Positions 29,157 to 38,088 of a stretch of 64,000 bases of DNA are shown here, piece after piece. The DNA is from Ruegeria sp. TM1040 (GTDB taxonomy: Bacteria > Pseudomonadota > Alphaproteobacteria > Rhodobacterales > Rhodobacteraceae), in NCBI RefSeq assembly GCF_000014065.1, contig NC_008044.1, positions 78,501-142,500 on the forward strand, read 5' to 3'. Position 1 is the stretch's first letter, and the number at the start of each line of letters is the position of its first letter. The translations under genes and the position numbers were made by a program. The notes under the pieces are model-generated. The model was not told where the DNA came from. It searched no databases and was given only the letters and a program-made list of their open reading frames with translations.

Positions 29157-31091
29157 ATGGCTACACTCGACCCCCAAATCAGCGAAAAACCACCGATTGA
29201 GGCGCCGGCCAAACCCGCGCGCCCCGTGATCCGGCAACTGGATGACGGCGCCATCAACCGCATTGCGGCTGGTGAGGTGGTCGAGCGTCCGGCCTCGGCC
29301 GTCAAGGAACTTGTGGAGAACGCCATCGACGCCGGTGCGACCCGCATCACGGTAGAGATCGCCGATGGTGGTAAGACGCTGATCCGGGTGATCGACAATG
29401 GCTGCGGGATGACACCAGAGGACCTGCCGTTGGCGCTGTCGCGTCATGCGACTTCCAAGATTGATGGCTCTGATCTGTTGAACATTCACACCTTTGGCTT
29501 TCGGGGCGAGGCGCTGCCGAGCCTTGGCGCGGTGGGGCGGCTGGCGATCACCAGCCGGGCCGAAGGACATGACGCAGCCCAGATCCGCGTGTCAGGCGGC
29601 CATATGGAGCCTGTGAGGCCCGCGGCGCTCCGGCAGGGTAGCATCGTGGAGCTGCGCGATTTGTTTTTTGCAACACCTGCGCGGCTCAAGTTCATGCGCA
29701 CCGACCGGGCGGAAATGCAGGCGATCTCGGACACGGTCAAGCGGCTGGCGATGGCGGAGCCTTCAGTGGGCTTCACCTTGCGCGATGTCTCAGGTGGCGG
29801 AGAGGGCCGCGTGACCTTCCGCGCAGATCCCATGAACGGCGATCTCTTTGATGCGTTGCACGGTCGGCTGGCGCATGTCATCGGGCGTGAGTTCGCCGAG
29901 AACGCCCTGAAAATCGATGCCACGCGCGAGGGTATCCGGCTTTATGGCTATGCGGCCCTGCCGACCTATTCGCGCGGTGCGGCAGTGACGCAGTTCCTGT
30001 TTGTGAATGCGCGTCCGGTAAAGGACAAGATGCTCACAGGGGCGCTGCGGGCGGCCTATATGGATTTCCTCAGCCGGGATCGCCACCCGGCGGCGGCCCT
30101 CTTTATCGACTGTGACCCGACGCTGGTGGACGTGAACGTACATCCGGCAAAATCCGAGGTGCGCTTCCGTGATCCGGGGCTGGCGCGCGGGCTGATCGTC
30201 TCGGCGCTGCGCCACGCGCTCGCCGAGGCCGGCCATCGTGCCTCCAGCACCGTGGCGGGCGCGACCCTGGGGGCGATGCGACCGGAACAGCCGACTGCGA
30301 CAGGGGCGCCGAGGGTGTATCAGATGGACCGGCCGTCCTTGGGCGCACGGCACAGCGCCTATGCGGCGCAGACCCCCGCTCAGCCGCAGGCACCGTCCTA
30401 TGCTGCGCCGCCTCCCTCTGATGCGGTAGGGTTTGCAGAGTTCTCAGGCACTTACAGTGGCCGTCTGGTCGAAGAGACACCTCTTGAGGAGGCTCAGCCC
30501 CCCGCCGAGGATCAGCCCCTTGGCGCGGCACGCGGGCAGGTGCATGAGAATTATATCATCGCCCAGACCCGCGACGGGATGGTGATCGTCGATCAGCACG
30601 CCGCCCATGAACGGCTCGTTTATGAGCGGCTCAAACGTCAGTTGGCCGAAAATGGCGTCGCGACCCAAGGTCTGCTGATCCCAGAAATCATCGAACTCTC
30701 GGATGGGGATTGTGCGCGCCTGCTGGAAGTTGCCGAGGATCTTGCCAGGTTGGGACTGGGCATTGAGGCCTTTGGCGGCAGCGCCGTGGCTGTGCGAGAA
30801 ACGCCCGCCATTCTGGGCGAGGTCAATGCCGAGGCTATGATCCGCGACATTCTGGATGAGCTGGCGGATCAGGGTGAGAGCCAGCTGGTGCAGGCGCGCC
30901 TTGAGGCAATCCTGTCGCGGGTGGCCTGTCATGGCTCGATCCGTTCCGGACGGCGCATGCGCGGCGAGGAAATGAACGCGCTCCTGCGGGAAATGGAACA
31001 GACGCCCCATTCCGGCCAGTGCAATCACGGCAGACCCACCTATGTGGAGCTCAAACTCGCGGATATCGAGCGCCTCTTTGGGCGCAGCTAA
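29157..31091 (+). CDS. mutL: DNA mismatch repair protein MutL
   Basis: The 644-residue GHKL ATPase links mismatch recognition to strand incision. The N-terminal domain has IAAGEVVERPASAVKELVEN, DNGCGM, TFGFRGEALPS and the 'VNARPV' and DVNVHPAKSEVRF motifs. A Pro/Ala-rich linker (about 350-440) precedes the C-terminal domain, which carries DQHAAHERLVYE (the DQHA-x2-E-x4-E endonuclease motif) and CHGSIRSGR. So this is an endonuclease-type MutL, as expected for bacteria lacking MutH. I chose MATLDPQISEK at 29157; the frame extends upstream to 29094 without conserved residues. Confidence 0.96.
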   Translation: MATLDPQISEKPPIEAPAKPARPVIRQLDDGAINRIAAGEVVERPASAVKELVENAIDAGATRITVEIADGGKTLIRVIDNGCGMTPEDLPLALSRHATSKIDGSDLLNIHTFGFRGEALPSLGAVGRLAITSRAEGHDAAQIRVSGGHMEPVRPAALRQGSIVELRDLFFATPARLKFMRTDRAEMQAISDTVKRLAMAEPSVGFTLRDVSGGGEGRVTFRADPMNGDLFDALHGRLAHVIGREFAENALKIDATREGIRLYGYAALPTYSRGAAVTQFLFVNARPVKDKMLTGALRAAYMDFLSRDRHPAAALFIDCDPTLVDVNVHPAKSEVRFRDPGLARGLIVSALRHALAEAGHRASSTVAGATLGAMRPEQPTATGAPRVYQMDRPSLGARHSAYAAQTPAQPQAPSYAAPPPSDAVGFAEFSGTYSGRLVEETPLEEAQPPAEDQPLGAARGQVHENYIIAQTRDGMVIVDQHAAHERLVYERLKRQLAENGVATQGLLIPEIIELSDGDCARLLEVAEDLARLGLGIEAFGGSAVAVRETPAILGEVNAEAMIRDILDELADQGESQLVQARLEAILSRVACHGSIRSGRRMRGEEMNALLREMEQTPHSGQCNHGRPTYVELKLADIERLFGRS

Positions 31092-31101
31092 GGAAGATCT
31101 G

Positions 31102-32337
31102 ATGGACGGCATGGAGATTGCCATCGCCAATATGAGCGCCGCAGGACCCGTCCTTTGGGCCGCCGGCGCAGGCATGCTTTTGGTGCTTGTGTTGCTGTTT
31201 CAATCGTGGCGCACGTCGGCGCGCACCGCCCGCGCACTGGAGCCCCTGAGCCAGCAGATGCACACGCTCGGGCATGTGGCGCAGCAGCTCTCTGCCGGGC
31301 AGGACGCCTTGCGCGGCAACTTGCAGACAGTGTCGGACACTCAGGCGCATGCGCAGATGCAGATCCTTCAGACCATGGAAGCGCGCCTTGGAGATGTGCA
31401 ACAGCGGATGAACGACCGGCTGGCAGAAAACGCGATGAAACAGGCGCGCGCAATGTCCGAGATGCAGGAGCGCATGGCCGAGAGCCTGCACGGGAATGCC
31501 AAACGCACTGCTACCTCGCTCACCCAGTTGCAAGAACGGCTTGCGGTGATCGACAAGGCGCAGGACAATATCACGAAGCTCTCGGGCGATGTGCTTTCGC
31601 TGCAGGATATCCTGTCAAACAAGCAGACGCGGGGCGCCTTTGGTGAGATCCAGTTGAATGACATTGTCTCAAAGGCGCTGCCGAGCGATTCCTATGCATT
31701 CCAACACACGCTCTCCAATGGCAAACGCGCGGACTGCCTGATCCACTTGCCCAACCCGCCCGGGCCCATCGTGATCGACAGCAAGTTCCCGCTCGAGCCC
31801 TATGAAGCGCTGCGCGGCGCTGAAACCCAGGAGGCGCGCGCCCAAGCGGCCCGGCTCCTTAAGGGCGCGCTGCGCAAACATATCCGAGACATCGCAGAGA
31901 AATATATCCTCGAAGGGGAAACCGCCGACGGGGCGCTGATGTTTCTGCCTTCGGAGGCGGTCTATGCAGAGCTACACGCGAATTTCTCGGATGTGGTGCG
32001 CGAAGGGTTCTCGCTCAAGGTCTGGATCGTCTCGCCCACCACATGCATGGCGACGCTGAACACGATGCGGGCGATCCTGAAAGATGCCCGCATGCGCGAA
32101 CAGGCGGGCGCCATTCGCCAGGAACTGGGTCTGCTGCACAAGGATGTTGAACGTCTCGGCGACCGGGTGGGCAATCTCGATCGGCATTTCGCGCAAGCCC
32201 AACGGGATATTTCCGATATCAAGATCAGCGCCGACAAGGCTGGGCGACGCGCCCAGCGGCTAGATAATTTTGACTTTGAGGACCTTAACCCAGAGAGCGT
32301 ATCGCGGGTTGTTGCCCTGGAGCACCCGGGCGAATGA
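31102..32337 (+). CDS. rmuC: DNA recombination protein RmuC
   Basis: A 411-residue protein with one N-terminal membrane helix (about 13-35), a long coiled-coil (about 45-190) and a C-terminal RmuC domain with a PD-(D/E)xK-like nuclease core (NKQTRGAFGEIQL, SNGKRADCLIHLP, IVIDSKFPLEPYE). The family limits rearrangement at inverted repeats. It starts 10 bases after mutL stops, so the two are probably co-transcribed. Its stop codon overlaps the ATG of the cyclase gene (ATGA at 32334-32337). Confidence 0.94.
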   Translation: MDGMEIAIANMSAAGPVLWAAGAGMLLVLVLLFQSWRTSARTARALEPLSQQMHTLGHVAQQLSAGQDALRGNLQTVSDTQAHAQMQILQTMEARLGDVQQRMNDRLAENAMKQARAMSEMQERMAESLHGNAKRTATSLTQLQERLAVIDKAQDNITKLSGDVLSLQDILSNKQTRGAFGEIQLNDIVSKALPSDSYAFQHTLSNGKRADCLIHLPNPPGPIVIDSKFPLEPYEALRGAETQEARAQAARLLKGALRKHIRDIAEKYILEGETADGALMFLPSEAVYAELHANFSDVVREGFSLKVWIVSPTTCMATLNTMRAILKDARMREQAGAIRQELGLLHKDVERLGDRVGNLDRHFAQAQRDISDIKISADKAGRRAQRLDNFDFEDLNPESVSRVVALEHPGE

Positions 32338-33647
32338 GACCTCTGCGCCACCGTCGCACCGCACCGGATGCGGCACTCTTGCGCGAAGCGGAGCTGCGGG
32401 CGGAGAAGGTTGTCTCGATCCTGCGGATTTTCGTCGCGCTTGGGCTCATGGTGGTCTTCTTCCTCGCGGTGGGCGAACCACCCGAGGAGATTGCTGATTT
32501 TCTGCGGGAACAGTGGATTTTCGCCGTCCTGTCGATGCTGTCCTACCTGCTCCTTGGGGTGTTCAGCCTGTGGCTTGCGCGCAGTGGGCGGTTTCGGCGC
32601 TGGATGATCTGGCCGGTGGTGACGCTGGATTGTCTGTTTATGCTGGTGAATGCCTGGGTGGGGCTTGAGAATATCTCCATGCCCGGAGCCCTAACATTCC
32701 TGTTGCCGCCGACCTGGCTGGTTCCCGTGGTGATGGCCTTCGCCGTTTTGCGGTTCAATCCTTATCTGCAGGCCTATTGTGTGGTGCTGATCGTTGCGGG
32801 TCTCGGGTATCTGAGTTTTGTGAGCGATGTGACGGTGTCACCCGACGCGATCAATCGCATCAAACATCTTGTGTCCGTGCCACCCAACATCGTGCGTCTG
32901 ACCATGATCCTGCTTGCAGGCGTGGTTCTGGTGGTCGCGGCGGCGGCGCTTCGGGATCTTCTGCATCGAACCTTGATCGAGACGGAGAAGCGCCTGCTGC
33001 TGACCCGCTATCTGCCCGCTCGGTTGGCGGACCGTATTCAGGGCGAAACCCTTGCAGATGTGCGGCAGGAACAGCGGCAGGATATGGCTGTTATGTTTGT
33101 CGATATTCGCGGCTTTACCTCCTGGGCGGAGGGGCGCGATCCGGCCGAGGTTGGCGCCTTTGTCACCGAATATCGCATTCGGGTTCAGAAGGCGGCCCGC
33201 GAAACCGGCGGCATGGTCGATAAGTTTATCGGCGATGGCGCGATGCTGTTGTTTGATGGCGAGGCCGCTCCCCAACGGGCGCTTGAGTGCGCACAAAGGC
33301 TCTCGGAAGAAGTGCAGGATTGGTCTGAAACCCGGCTGAAGGCAGGGCGCAGCGCCGTGAGCGTGGGCATCGGGCTTCATTGGGGCGAGGTTTTCTCCGG
33401 TGTGGTCGGAGATGAAGACCGTCTGGAGTATACGGCCCTTGGTGATACCGTGAATATTGCCGCACGGCTTGAGCAAATGACCAAGGCCTGCGCGATGGAG
33501 ATTATTGTCTCGGACGCAGTGCTTGCGGCGGCGGGGGAGCCCGCGCGCGAAGGTTGGATTGCGCTGGAGCCGGCACCATTGCGCGGGCGCAACCAGCCGC
33601 TCGCCCTCTTTGGACAGAAGGAACGCCCGCGCAGGGAGGCGTGCTGA
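32334..33647 (+). CDS. Membrane-bound class III adenylate/guanylate cyclase
   Basis: A 437-residue protein with about six hydrophobic helices (35-205), an S-helix-like connector with TRYLPARLADRI and a C-terminal class III cyclase domain (about 248-430). Metal-binding aspartates are D257 (FVDIRGF) and D301 (FIGDGAM). K297 before FIGDG and D371 in the LGDTVN segment are the positions that usually select ATP, and transition-state N374 and R378 are present. The product is therefore predicted to be cAMP. The membrane part may be a sensor. Translational coupling to rmuC (ATGA overlap) is odd for a signalling enzyme. Confidence 0.93.
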   Translation: MRPLRHRRTAPDAALLREAELRAEKVVSILRIFVALGLMVVFFLAVGEPPEEIADFLREQWIFAVLSMLSYLLLGVFSLWLARSGRFRRWMIWPVVTLDCLFMLVNAWVGLENISMPGALTFLLPPTWLVPVVMAFAVLRFNPYLQAYCVVLIVAGLGYLSFVSDVTVSPDAINRIKHLVSVPPNIVRLTMILLAGVVLVVAAAALRDLLHRTLIETEKRLLLTRYLPARLADRIQGETLADVRQEQRQDMAVMFVDIRGFTSWAEGRDPAEVGAFVTEYRIRVQKAARETGGMVDKFIGDGAMLLFDGEAAPQRALECAQRLSEEVQDWSETRLKAGRSAVSVGIGLHWGEVFSGVVGDEDRLEYTALGDTVNIAARLEQMTKACAMEIIVSDAVLAAAGEPAREGWIALEPAPLRGRNQPLALFGQKERPRREAC

Positions 33648-33725
33648 TTTGCTGTAGATCAAGGTCATCTGGCCTTCGGGCTGTCACTGTAAGCGGAGCA
33701 ACAGCTTTGCAGGAGGACGCGCAAG

Positions 33726-34049
33726 ATGACGGAGATTGCAAGCAACAAGGCAGAACAGGTGGCGTTGATGGCACGCGAGATCGAGCGGGCTGAGCCCGAG
33801 CTGCGCGCCTTCATTGCGGATATGAACGAAGATGAACAGGCCGAGCTGGTGGCCTTGGTCTGGACCGGGCGCGGTGTGTTTGAGGCCGAGGAATTCGAGC
33901 AGGCTGTTGAGACTGCCCGTCGTGAAAAGACGACTCCCACCGAGGATTACCTCCTGGCGACGCCGAACCTGGCTTATGACATCGAGGCGGGGCTTGAGGC
34001 GCTCGGTATTGATGTCACAGCGGCGGCTGAGGATGTGATGGGCCGCTAA
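33726..34049 (+). CDS. DUF3775 domain protein
   Basis: A 107-residue, strongly acidic cytoplasmic protein matching the DUF3775 pattern: EDEQAELVALVWTGRG, then EFEQAVETARRE, then the C-terminal TPTEDYLLATPNLAYDIEAGL. The family is small and its function is unknown to me. A GGAGG ribosome-binding site lies just upstream of ATG 33726. It follows the cyclase gene by 78 bases and faces the saccharopine genes, whose terminator sits between. Confidence 0.85.
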   Translation: MTEIASNKAEQVALMAREIERAEPELRAFIADMNEDEQAELVALVWTGRGVFEAEEFEQAVETARREKTTPTEDYLLATPNLAYDIEAGLEALGIDVTAAAEDVMGR

Positions 34050-34067
34050 CGAATTGCGGTTGCATAC

Positions 34068-34099
34068 AAAAAGCCCCGCCAGCGGGTGCTGGCGAGGCT
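34068..34099 (-). terminator. Rho-independent terminator of the saccharopine operon
   Basis: A 12-base stem with one mismatch, AGCCCCGCCAGC/GCTGGCGAGGCT (34072-34083 with 34088-34099), has a 4-base loop and is followed on the minus strand by five U. It may also stop transcripts coming from the plus-strand side, though no T-run lies there. Confidence 0.85.
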
Positions 34100-34131
34100 A
34101 TTGATAGTGTTTGCGCAGTAGGGGCGCGGCT

Positions 34132-35274
34132 TCAGGAGCGGTGGGACACCACCTGAAGGTGCTGCGCCAGTGCGCCGATGCGCCCCATCCAGCTGTCCAC
34201 CAGCGCCGGATCGCTGGGCGCGGCGCTGACGCCGGGTGCGATCTTGCCGTTCATCGCGGCCTCAATGGCGTAGGACACCGGATAGGACACCAGACGCGCC
34301 ATGGCGCTTCCGCGCTCGTCGCCCCATGCGTCCATCACATAGGTCTTGTGCCACTTGGTCTGGCCGTCTTTTTCCGCCTTGAGGTCCACACAGAGCACCA
34401 CGCGATCCGGCTCGCCTTCGTCATAGGCGTTTTCGTCCCAGAACTGATCGGACATTTCCTTGAGGCGAGCATCGCCTTCGGGGCCTTCAAGCGTTTCGAC
34501 TTCTTTGAAGACATCCGCCCAGGCCTCGGTCCAGCCATTCAGACGTAGGGTGCCGCGCACGAAGGTTTTGACCTTCCAGTCCTTGTCGAAGTGATACTGC
34601 TCCATGAACGGCAGACTGTCGCGGTTGGGATAAACCTCAAAGGTTTCGGGCGTCGCAAGCGGCGCGTCATAGCTCGAGATCGCATCCCAGGGGCGCGCCA
34701 CGTCCAGAACCTCAAAATCGCGGATCGAGCGCGAGGGCGAGCGCAGGGCCTTCAGCACGCCGAGGGGCGACCAGCTGAACTTGTAGCGAAATGGGTTCGG
34801 GATCTTTGGGATGCCGCCGCAATAGGACAGAAAGCTGATCTCATTGTCCGCGTCGAAGGCCGGAGATTCCGCGTATTCAGCCACGAGGGCATGGGCCATC
34901 AGGTGATCGATGCCCGGATCAAGCCCGACCTCATTGACCAGCGCGACTCCGGCGTCTTTGGCCTTTTGGTCGAGGGCGCGCATCTCCGGCGAGATGTAGG
35001 AGGAGGACACAAAATGCGCCCCCTTGGAAATTGCGAGCTCGGCGAGTTCCACATGCCAGTCGCCGGGCAGCATGGAGACCACGACGTCCGCCGGGCTCAG
35101 AAGCTCCGAGAGGCGTGCAATGGAGAATTTGTGGATGTTGGTGGTCAGATCCCCAACAGCCTCGGCGGCTTTTTCGGGTGTGCGGTTCCAGACGGCGACG
35201 TCGTGACCCGCTTCGAGCAGGCGACGCAGGCCGGGAATGGCGGAGAGGCCGGTGCCGCACCAGTGAATAGTCAT
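34132..35274 (-). CDS. Saccharopine dehydrogenase, Lys9/SDH-like
   Basis: A 380-residue protein of the saccharopine dehydrogenase (L-glutamate-forming) type, which oxidises saccharopine to glutamate and 2-aminoadipate semialdehyde. The N-terminal Rossmann segment is IHWCGTGLSAIPGLRRLLE with WNRTPEKA. SMLPGDWHVELAELAISKG, VNEVGLDPGIDHLMA and SYCGGIPKIPNPFRYKFSWS match the Lys9/SDH family. No signal sequence. It lies 29 bases downstream of the Lys1-like gene on the same strand, so the two enzymes probably act in sequence. Confidence 0.9.
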   Translation of the reverse strand: MTIHWCGTGLSAIPGLRRLLEAGHDVAVWNRTPEKAAEAVGDLTTNIHKFSIARLSELLSPADVVVSMLPGDWHVELAELAISKGAHFVSSSYISPEMRALDQKAKDAGVALVNEVGLDPGIDHLMAHALVAEYAESPAFDADNEISFLSYCGGIPKIPNPFRYKFSWSPLGVLKALRSPSRSIRDFEVLDVARPWDAISSYDAPLATPETFEVYPNRDSLPFMEQYHFDKDWKVKTFVRGTLRLNGWTEAWADVFKEVETLEGPEGDARLKEMSDQFWDENAYDEGEPDRVVLCVDLKAEKDGQTKWHKTYVMDAWGDERGSAMARLVSYPVSYAIEAAMNGKIAPGVSAAPSDPALVDSWMGRIGALAQHLQVVSHRS

Positions 35275-35303
35275 AGTTGTTCTCCTTGATCTGGGCAGGC
35301 TTT

Positions 35304-36356
35304 TCAGCCCGCCACATGTTCGTCAAAGACCGCCTTGGCCCGGCCCCAGACGCCCGCATCCAGATCGGACAGGGTCAGAAGGCTTGCCAGAAGCTGATCC
35401 GCGTAATCCTCGGAGCTTTCGGCAGGAAGCATCGAGGGGAGGTTGTCGATCGCCATTACGTCCAGGACTGGATCATTGGCAACACGTACAACCGGCGCAT
35501 CCCATGTGGTTGCGCGGGAATAGACGGGGACGGGATTGTAATCGCTGTCCGGATCACAGGCTACATCCCCGATTGCGGTAAGGTTGCGCGCGGCCGTGAG
35601 CGCCTCTTTGGGCACAAAAACGGGCGTACCGGGGCGGGCAAAGATGCAGTTCAGGAACAGATCATGGTCGAGGATTTCCGGGAACGGTCCGCCGCTCGCG
35701 GTCTCGTTCATATCCCATTTGGTGACGGCAACACCCATCGCCTCGCAGAGATCCGCAGCGCCAGTGCCCACCCGACCCAGAGCGCCGATGACAATGGCCT
35801 TGGGACGGTCTGCACCGGTGGCGTCCAACTCGCGGCCGAGATCGGCCAGAAGCGCGTCCTTGTTCTTGTAGACCCCAACCGGCCCGCAGGTTTCGCCGCG
35901 CTGCTGTGCGGCCCAGGCCTTGAGCGTGACAGCAGCACCTGCATACCCGGCCCAATAGCCAAAGGCGGCGACCCTGCGGCCGGACGGATCCACCAGATAC
36001 TCCAGATCATAAAGCGTCCCGCCGCCCTCGCGGAACCGGCGCAGCAGTTCCTTGCCGGAGTGCTGGCCTTTGAAAGCGTGACCAAACATGATGTGGCGAT
36101 GGGGCAGTGGGGTGCCGTCGTCGGGCAGCTCCTTGAGGCCAAAGATGATGGCGTCACGCGGCGCATCGGGCCAGGCGTTTTCTGGCGCAATTTCGCAGCC
36201 TGCATCGATGTAGCCCTGAAGCGGGATGGCGCGGCTGCTGCTTTCTTCGACGGTAACGCGAATACCCGCTTCCAGAAGCGCCTTGGCCCCTGCAGGCGTC
36301 AGCCCCACGCGATCCTCGTTCAGGCGCTGTTCGGCCCGGACCCAGAGATGTGTCAT
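35304..36356 (-). CDS. Saccharopine dehydrogenase, Lys1/LKR-like (lysine-side)
   Basis: A 350-residue AlaDH/PNT-fold enzyme that interconverts lysine plus 2-oxoglutarate and saccharopine. The N-terminus HLWVRAEQRLNEDRVGLTPAGA contains the RxxE-x-R substrate motif. IIFGLKELPDDG, IMFGHAFKGQHSG and the dinucleotide-binding VIGALGRVGTGA with KWDMNET follow. The closing IDNLPSMLPAESSEDYA is characteristic of the family. It starts 11 bases after the GST stop, within a four-gene minus-strand run. Since dapB is present, a catabolic or stress-related direction is likelier than synthesis (inference). Confidence 0.92.
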   Translation of the reverse strand: MTHLWVRAEQRLNEDRVGLTPAGAKALLEAGIRVTVEESSSRAIPLQGYIDAGCEIAPENAWPDAPRDAIIFGLKELPDDGTPLPHRHIMFGHAFKGQHSGKELLRRFREGGGTLYDLEYLVDPSGRRVAAFGYWAGYAGAAVTLKAWAAQQRGETCGPVGVYKNKDALLADLGRELDATGADRPKAIVIGALGRVGTGAADLCEAMGVAVTKWDMNETASGGPFPEILDHDLFLNCIFARPGTPVFVPKEALTAARNLTAIGDVACDPDSDYNPVPVYSRATTWDAPVVRVANDPVLDVMAIDNLPSMLPAESSEDYADQLLASLLTLSDLDAGVWGRAKAVFDEHVAG

Positions 36357-36367
36357 AGTCTTGTTCC

Positions 36368-36982
36368 TTAAAGCATATCTTTGGCGCGCACAGTCTTGAC
36401 GCTGTCGCGCGCGTCCATCGCCTCGATGAAGGCTCTGAGTTTTGGAAAACCTGCCAGCTTCACGCCGTCACCCTCGAGCCAGGTGCAGACCACATAGAGG
36501 TAGAAATCTGCTAGGCAGGGGGTGTCGCCGAGCACAAAAGGCCCGCGCAGCCCGTGGTTGCAGATGTACTCGCAAGAGGCGGCCATGGTCTCGGGCACCT
36601 TGCGTGCCATGTCCTTGAAGGAGGCGGGGTTGGAGGCCCAGCGGCTGCCCCGCATCTTGTGGGCGTGGTTCACATGCATGGTGGAGGCGAGGTAGAACAT
36701 CACCTCGCGCATGCGCGCCTGAAGGACCGGATCCGACGGTCGCAGATCGGCGTCGGGTGCGAGGTCCGCGATAAATTCCAGGAGCGCACCGGTCTCGGTC
36801 AGGATGCCGCCCTCAACCGCCAGTGCGGGCACCCGGCCCTTGGGGTTGATCTGATGATAGGCGCGCGTGGTCTGCTGTTTCTCGGCAAAGTCGATCTTGA
36901 CCGCCTCATAGGCGAGACCCGCCTCCTCGAGCGCGATGGCGACGGCGACTGAAATGGTGTTCGGGGCATAATAGAGTTGCAT
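36368..36982 (-). CDS. Glutathione S-transferase
   Basis: A 204-residue cytoplasmic protein with an N-terminal thioredoxin-fold domain (QLYYAPNTISVAVAIALEEAG, cis-Pro loop NPKGRVPAL, glutathione-binding LTETGALLEFIA) and an all-helical C-terminal domain (LGDTPCLADFYLYVV). The substrate is unknown. I chose MQLYYAP at 36982, because the longer frame continues into the phosphatase gene's 3' end. It is sandwiched 20 bases after the phosphatase and 11 before the Lys1-like gene. Confidence 0.92.
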   Translation of the reverse strand: MQLYYAPNTISVAVAIALEEAGLAYEAVKIDFAEKQQTTRAYHQINPKGRVPALAVEGGILTETGALLEFIADLAPDADLRPSDPVLQARMREVMFYLASTMHVNHAHKMRGSRWASNPASFKDMARKVPETMAASCEYICNHGLRGPFVLGDTPCLADFYLYVVCTWLEGDGVKLAGFPKLRAFIEAMDARDSVKTVRAKDML

Positions 36983-37002
36983 GTCGGACTCCTGGGCGGA
37001 TC

Positions 37003-37659
37003 TCAGAGATGGGTGCGCGCATACTGGCGATCGGGGGCTTGGAGATGCGGGACACCGTTGAACAGCACTGGCGCATAGGTGCCGCCGATGTTGTGCAGAC
37101 GGTGCAGCGAGGTGTTCATGATCGCAAGCGCGATGCGTGCTGTGGCGGCAGTATCCAATCCAAGGCACTGACGCATCACCATGGAAATCAACCCGCCGGA
37201 GGTGACCACCAGAGCAGGGCCTTCGCCTTCTGAGATCTCTGCCAAGGCGGCTTTGGTGCGGGTTTCAAAGTCGCGCCAGCTTTCGGGAGGGGTATCGATA
37301 CAGTCTGCTTCCCACGCGGCAAAAACCTTTGGCAGATGGGCGACAAAGCCCTCACGCTCCTTGGGAATGGCCAGCCCGTGCTGAGCTTCCATCGCCTGTG
37401 CAAGCGTAAAGTATTCCATTTCGTTGAGGCGGGGATCACGGATGATATCACCTGCGTCGAACCCCATGGCGCGGGCGGTTTCCTCGTGCCGGGTCAGGGT
37501 ACCACAATAGACGCGTGCGTAATGGTCTTTGCAGTCGCGCAGATGGTCGCCGAGCCATTGCGCTTGCTGATGGCCAAGGGGGCTCAGCTTGTCGTAGCTG
37601 GCTTCATCCCGTGCCGCGGTATTGGCCTGGCCGTGACGGACCAGTGTGATTTCTGACAT
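37003..37659 (-). CDS. Histidine phosphatase superfamily protein
   Basis: A 218-residue phosphoglycerate-mutase-like phosphatase. The catalytic RHG motif is at residues 8-10 (ITLVRHGQAN), the second arginine is in CGTLTRHEETA, the acid residue lies near RLNEMEYF and the second histidine is expected in the VTSGGLISMV region, where the usual H is replaced by S (SSGG-type alteration). The substrate cannot be inferred. It is the first gene of the minus-strand run with GST and the saccharopine dehydrogenases. Confidence 0.85.
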   Translation of the reverse strand: MSEITLVRHGQANTAARDEASYDKLSPLGHQQAQWLGDHLRDCKDHYARVYCGTLTRHEETARAMGFDAGDIIRDPRLNEMEYFTLAQAMEAQHGLAIPKEREGFVAHLPKVFAAWEADCIDTPPESWRDFETRTKAALAEISEGEGPALVVTSGGLISMVMRQCLGLDTAATARIALAIMNTSLHRLHNIGGTYAPVLFNGVPHLQAPDRQYARTHL

Positions 37660-37772
37660 GCGCGCCTCTTTGATCCCGTTGCAGAAGTACTAGGGGAGGG
37701 GCGTCCGGGTTGAAAGGGCCAAACTGCGGATGTTTGTTCCAAGGCGGGTCTGGCGCAGTTATCCTGTGCAGC

Positions 37773-38000
37773 TCAGGCGCGGTCGTAGCCACGTTTCAGC
37801 ATCCGGTGACGGTGCCGATCCGCTGCGACAGAGGCGTCGCGCAGGTTGCCGAAGATATGGATTGTCGAGCACCCTTTCCCGCCTTTGACCCCCCACTCAC
37901 GCAGGAGGGACACCTCATCAAAAAGGTTCATCGCCAACTCGATCCGGTAAAACCGGGCGGGGCGGCTTTCAGAGTGATTATAGAGCAGACAGGTCGCCAT
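37773..38000 (-). CDS. Single-domain WGR-like protein
   Basis: A 75-residue protein that consists of little more than a WGR-type domain: NHSESRPARFYRIELAMNL, then LLREWGVKGGKGCSTIHIFG (with WGV in place of WGR) and a basic tail RDASVAADRHRHRMLKRGY. WGR domains occur in PARPs and in MolR-type proteins, where they contact nucleic acid ends. Stand-alone versions are common in Rhodobacterales and have no known role. The ATG at 38000 begins 88 bases after the response-regulator gene ends. The match is by eye and the family is short. Confidence 0.75.
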   Translation of the reverse strand: MATCLLYNHSESRPARFYRIELAMNLFDEVSLLREWGVKGGKGCSTIHIFGNLRDASVAADRHRHRMLKRGYDRA

Positions 38001-38088
38001 CCGGTTTTTCTACGCCAGCCGAATCACCGCTGCAAGAGCCCAAAACGCGCCTGTTGTCCGCCGAGGGTTTGGTCTCGTGCAGCAGAGT

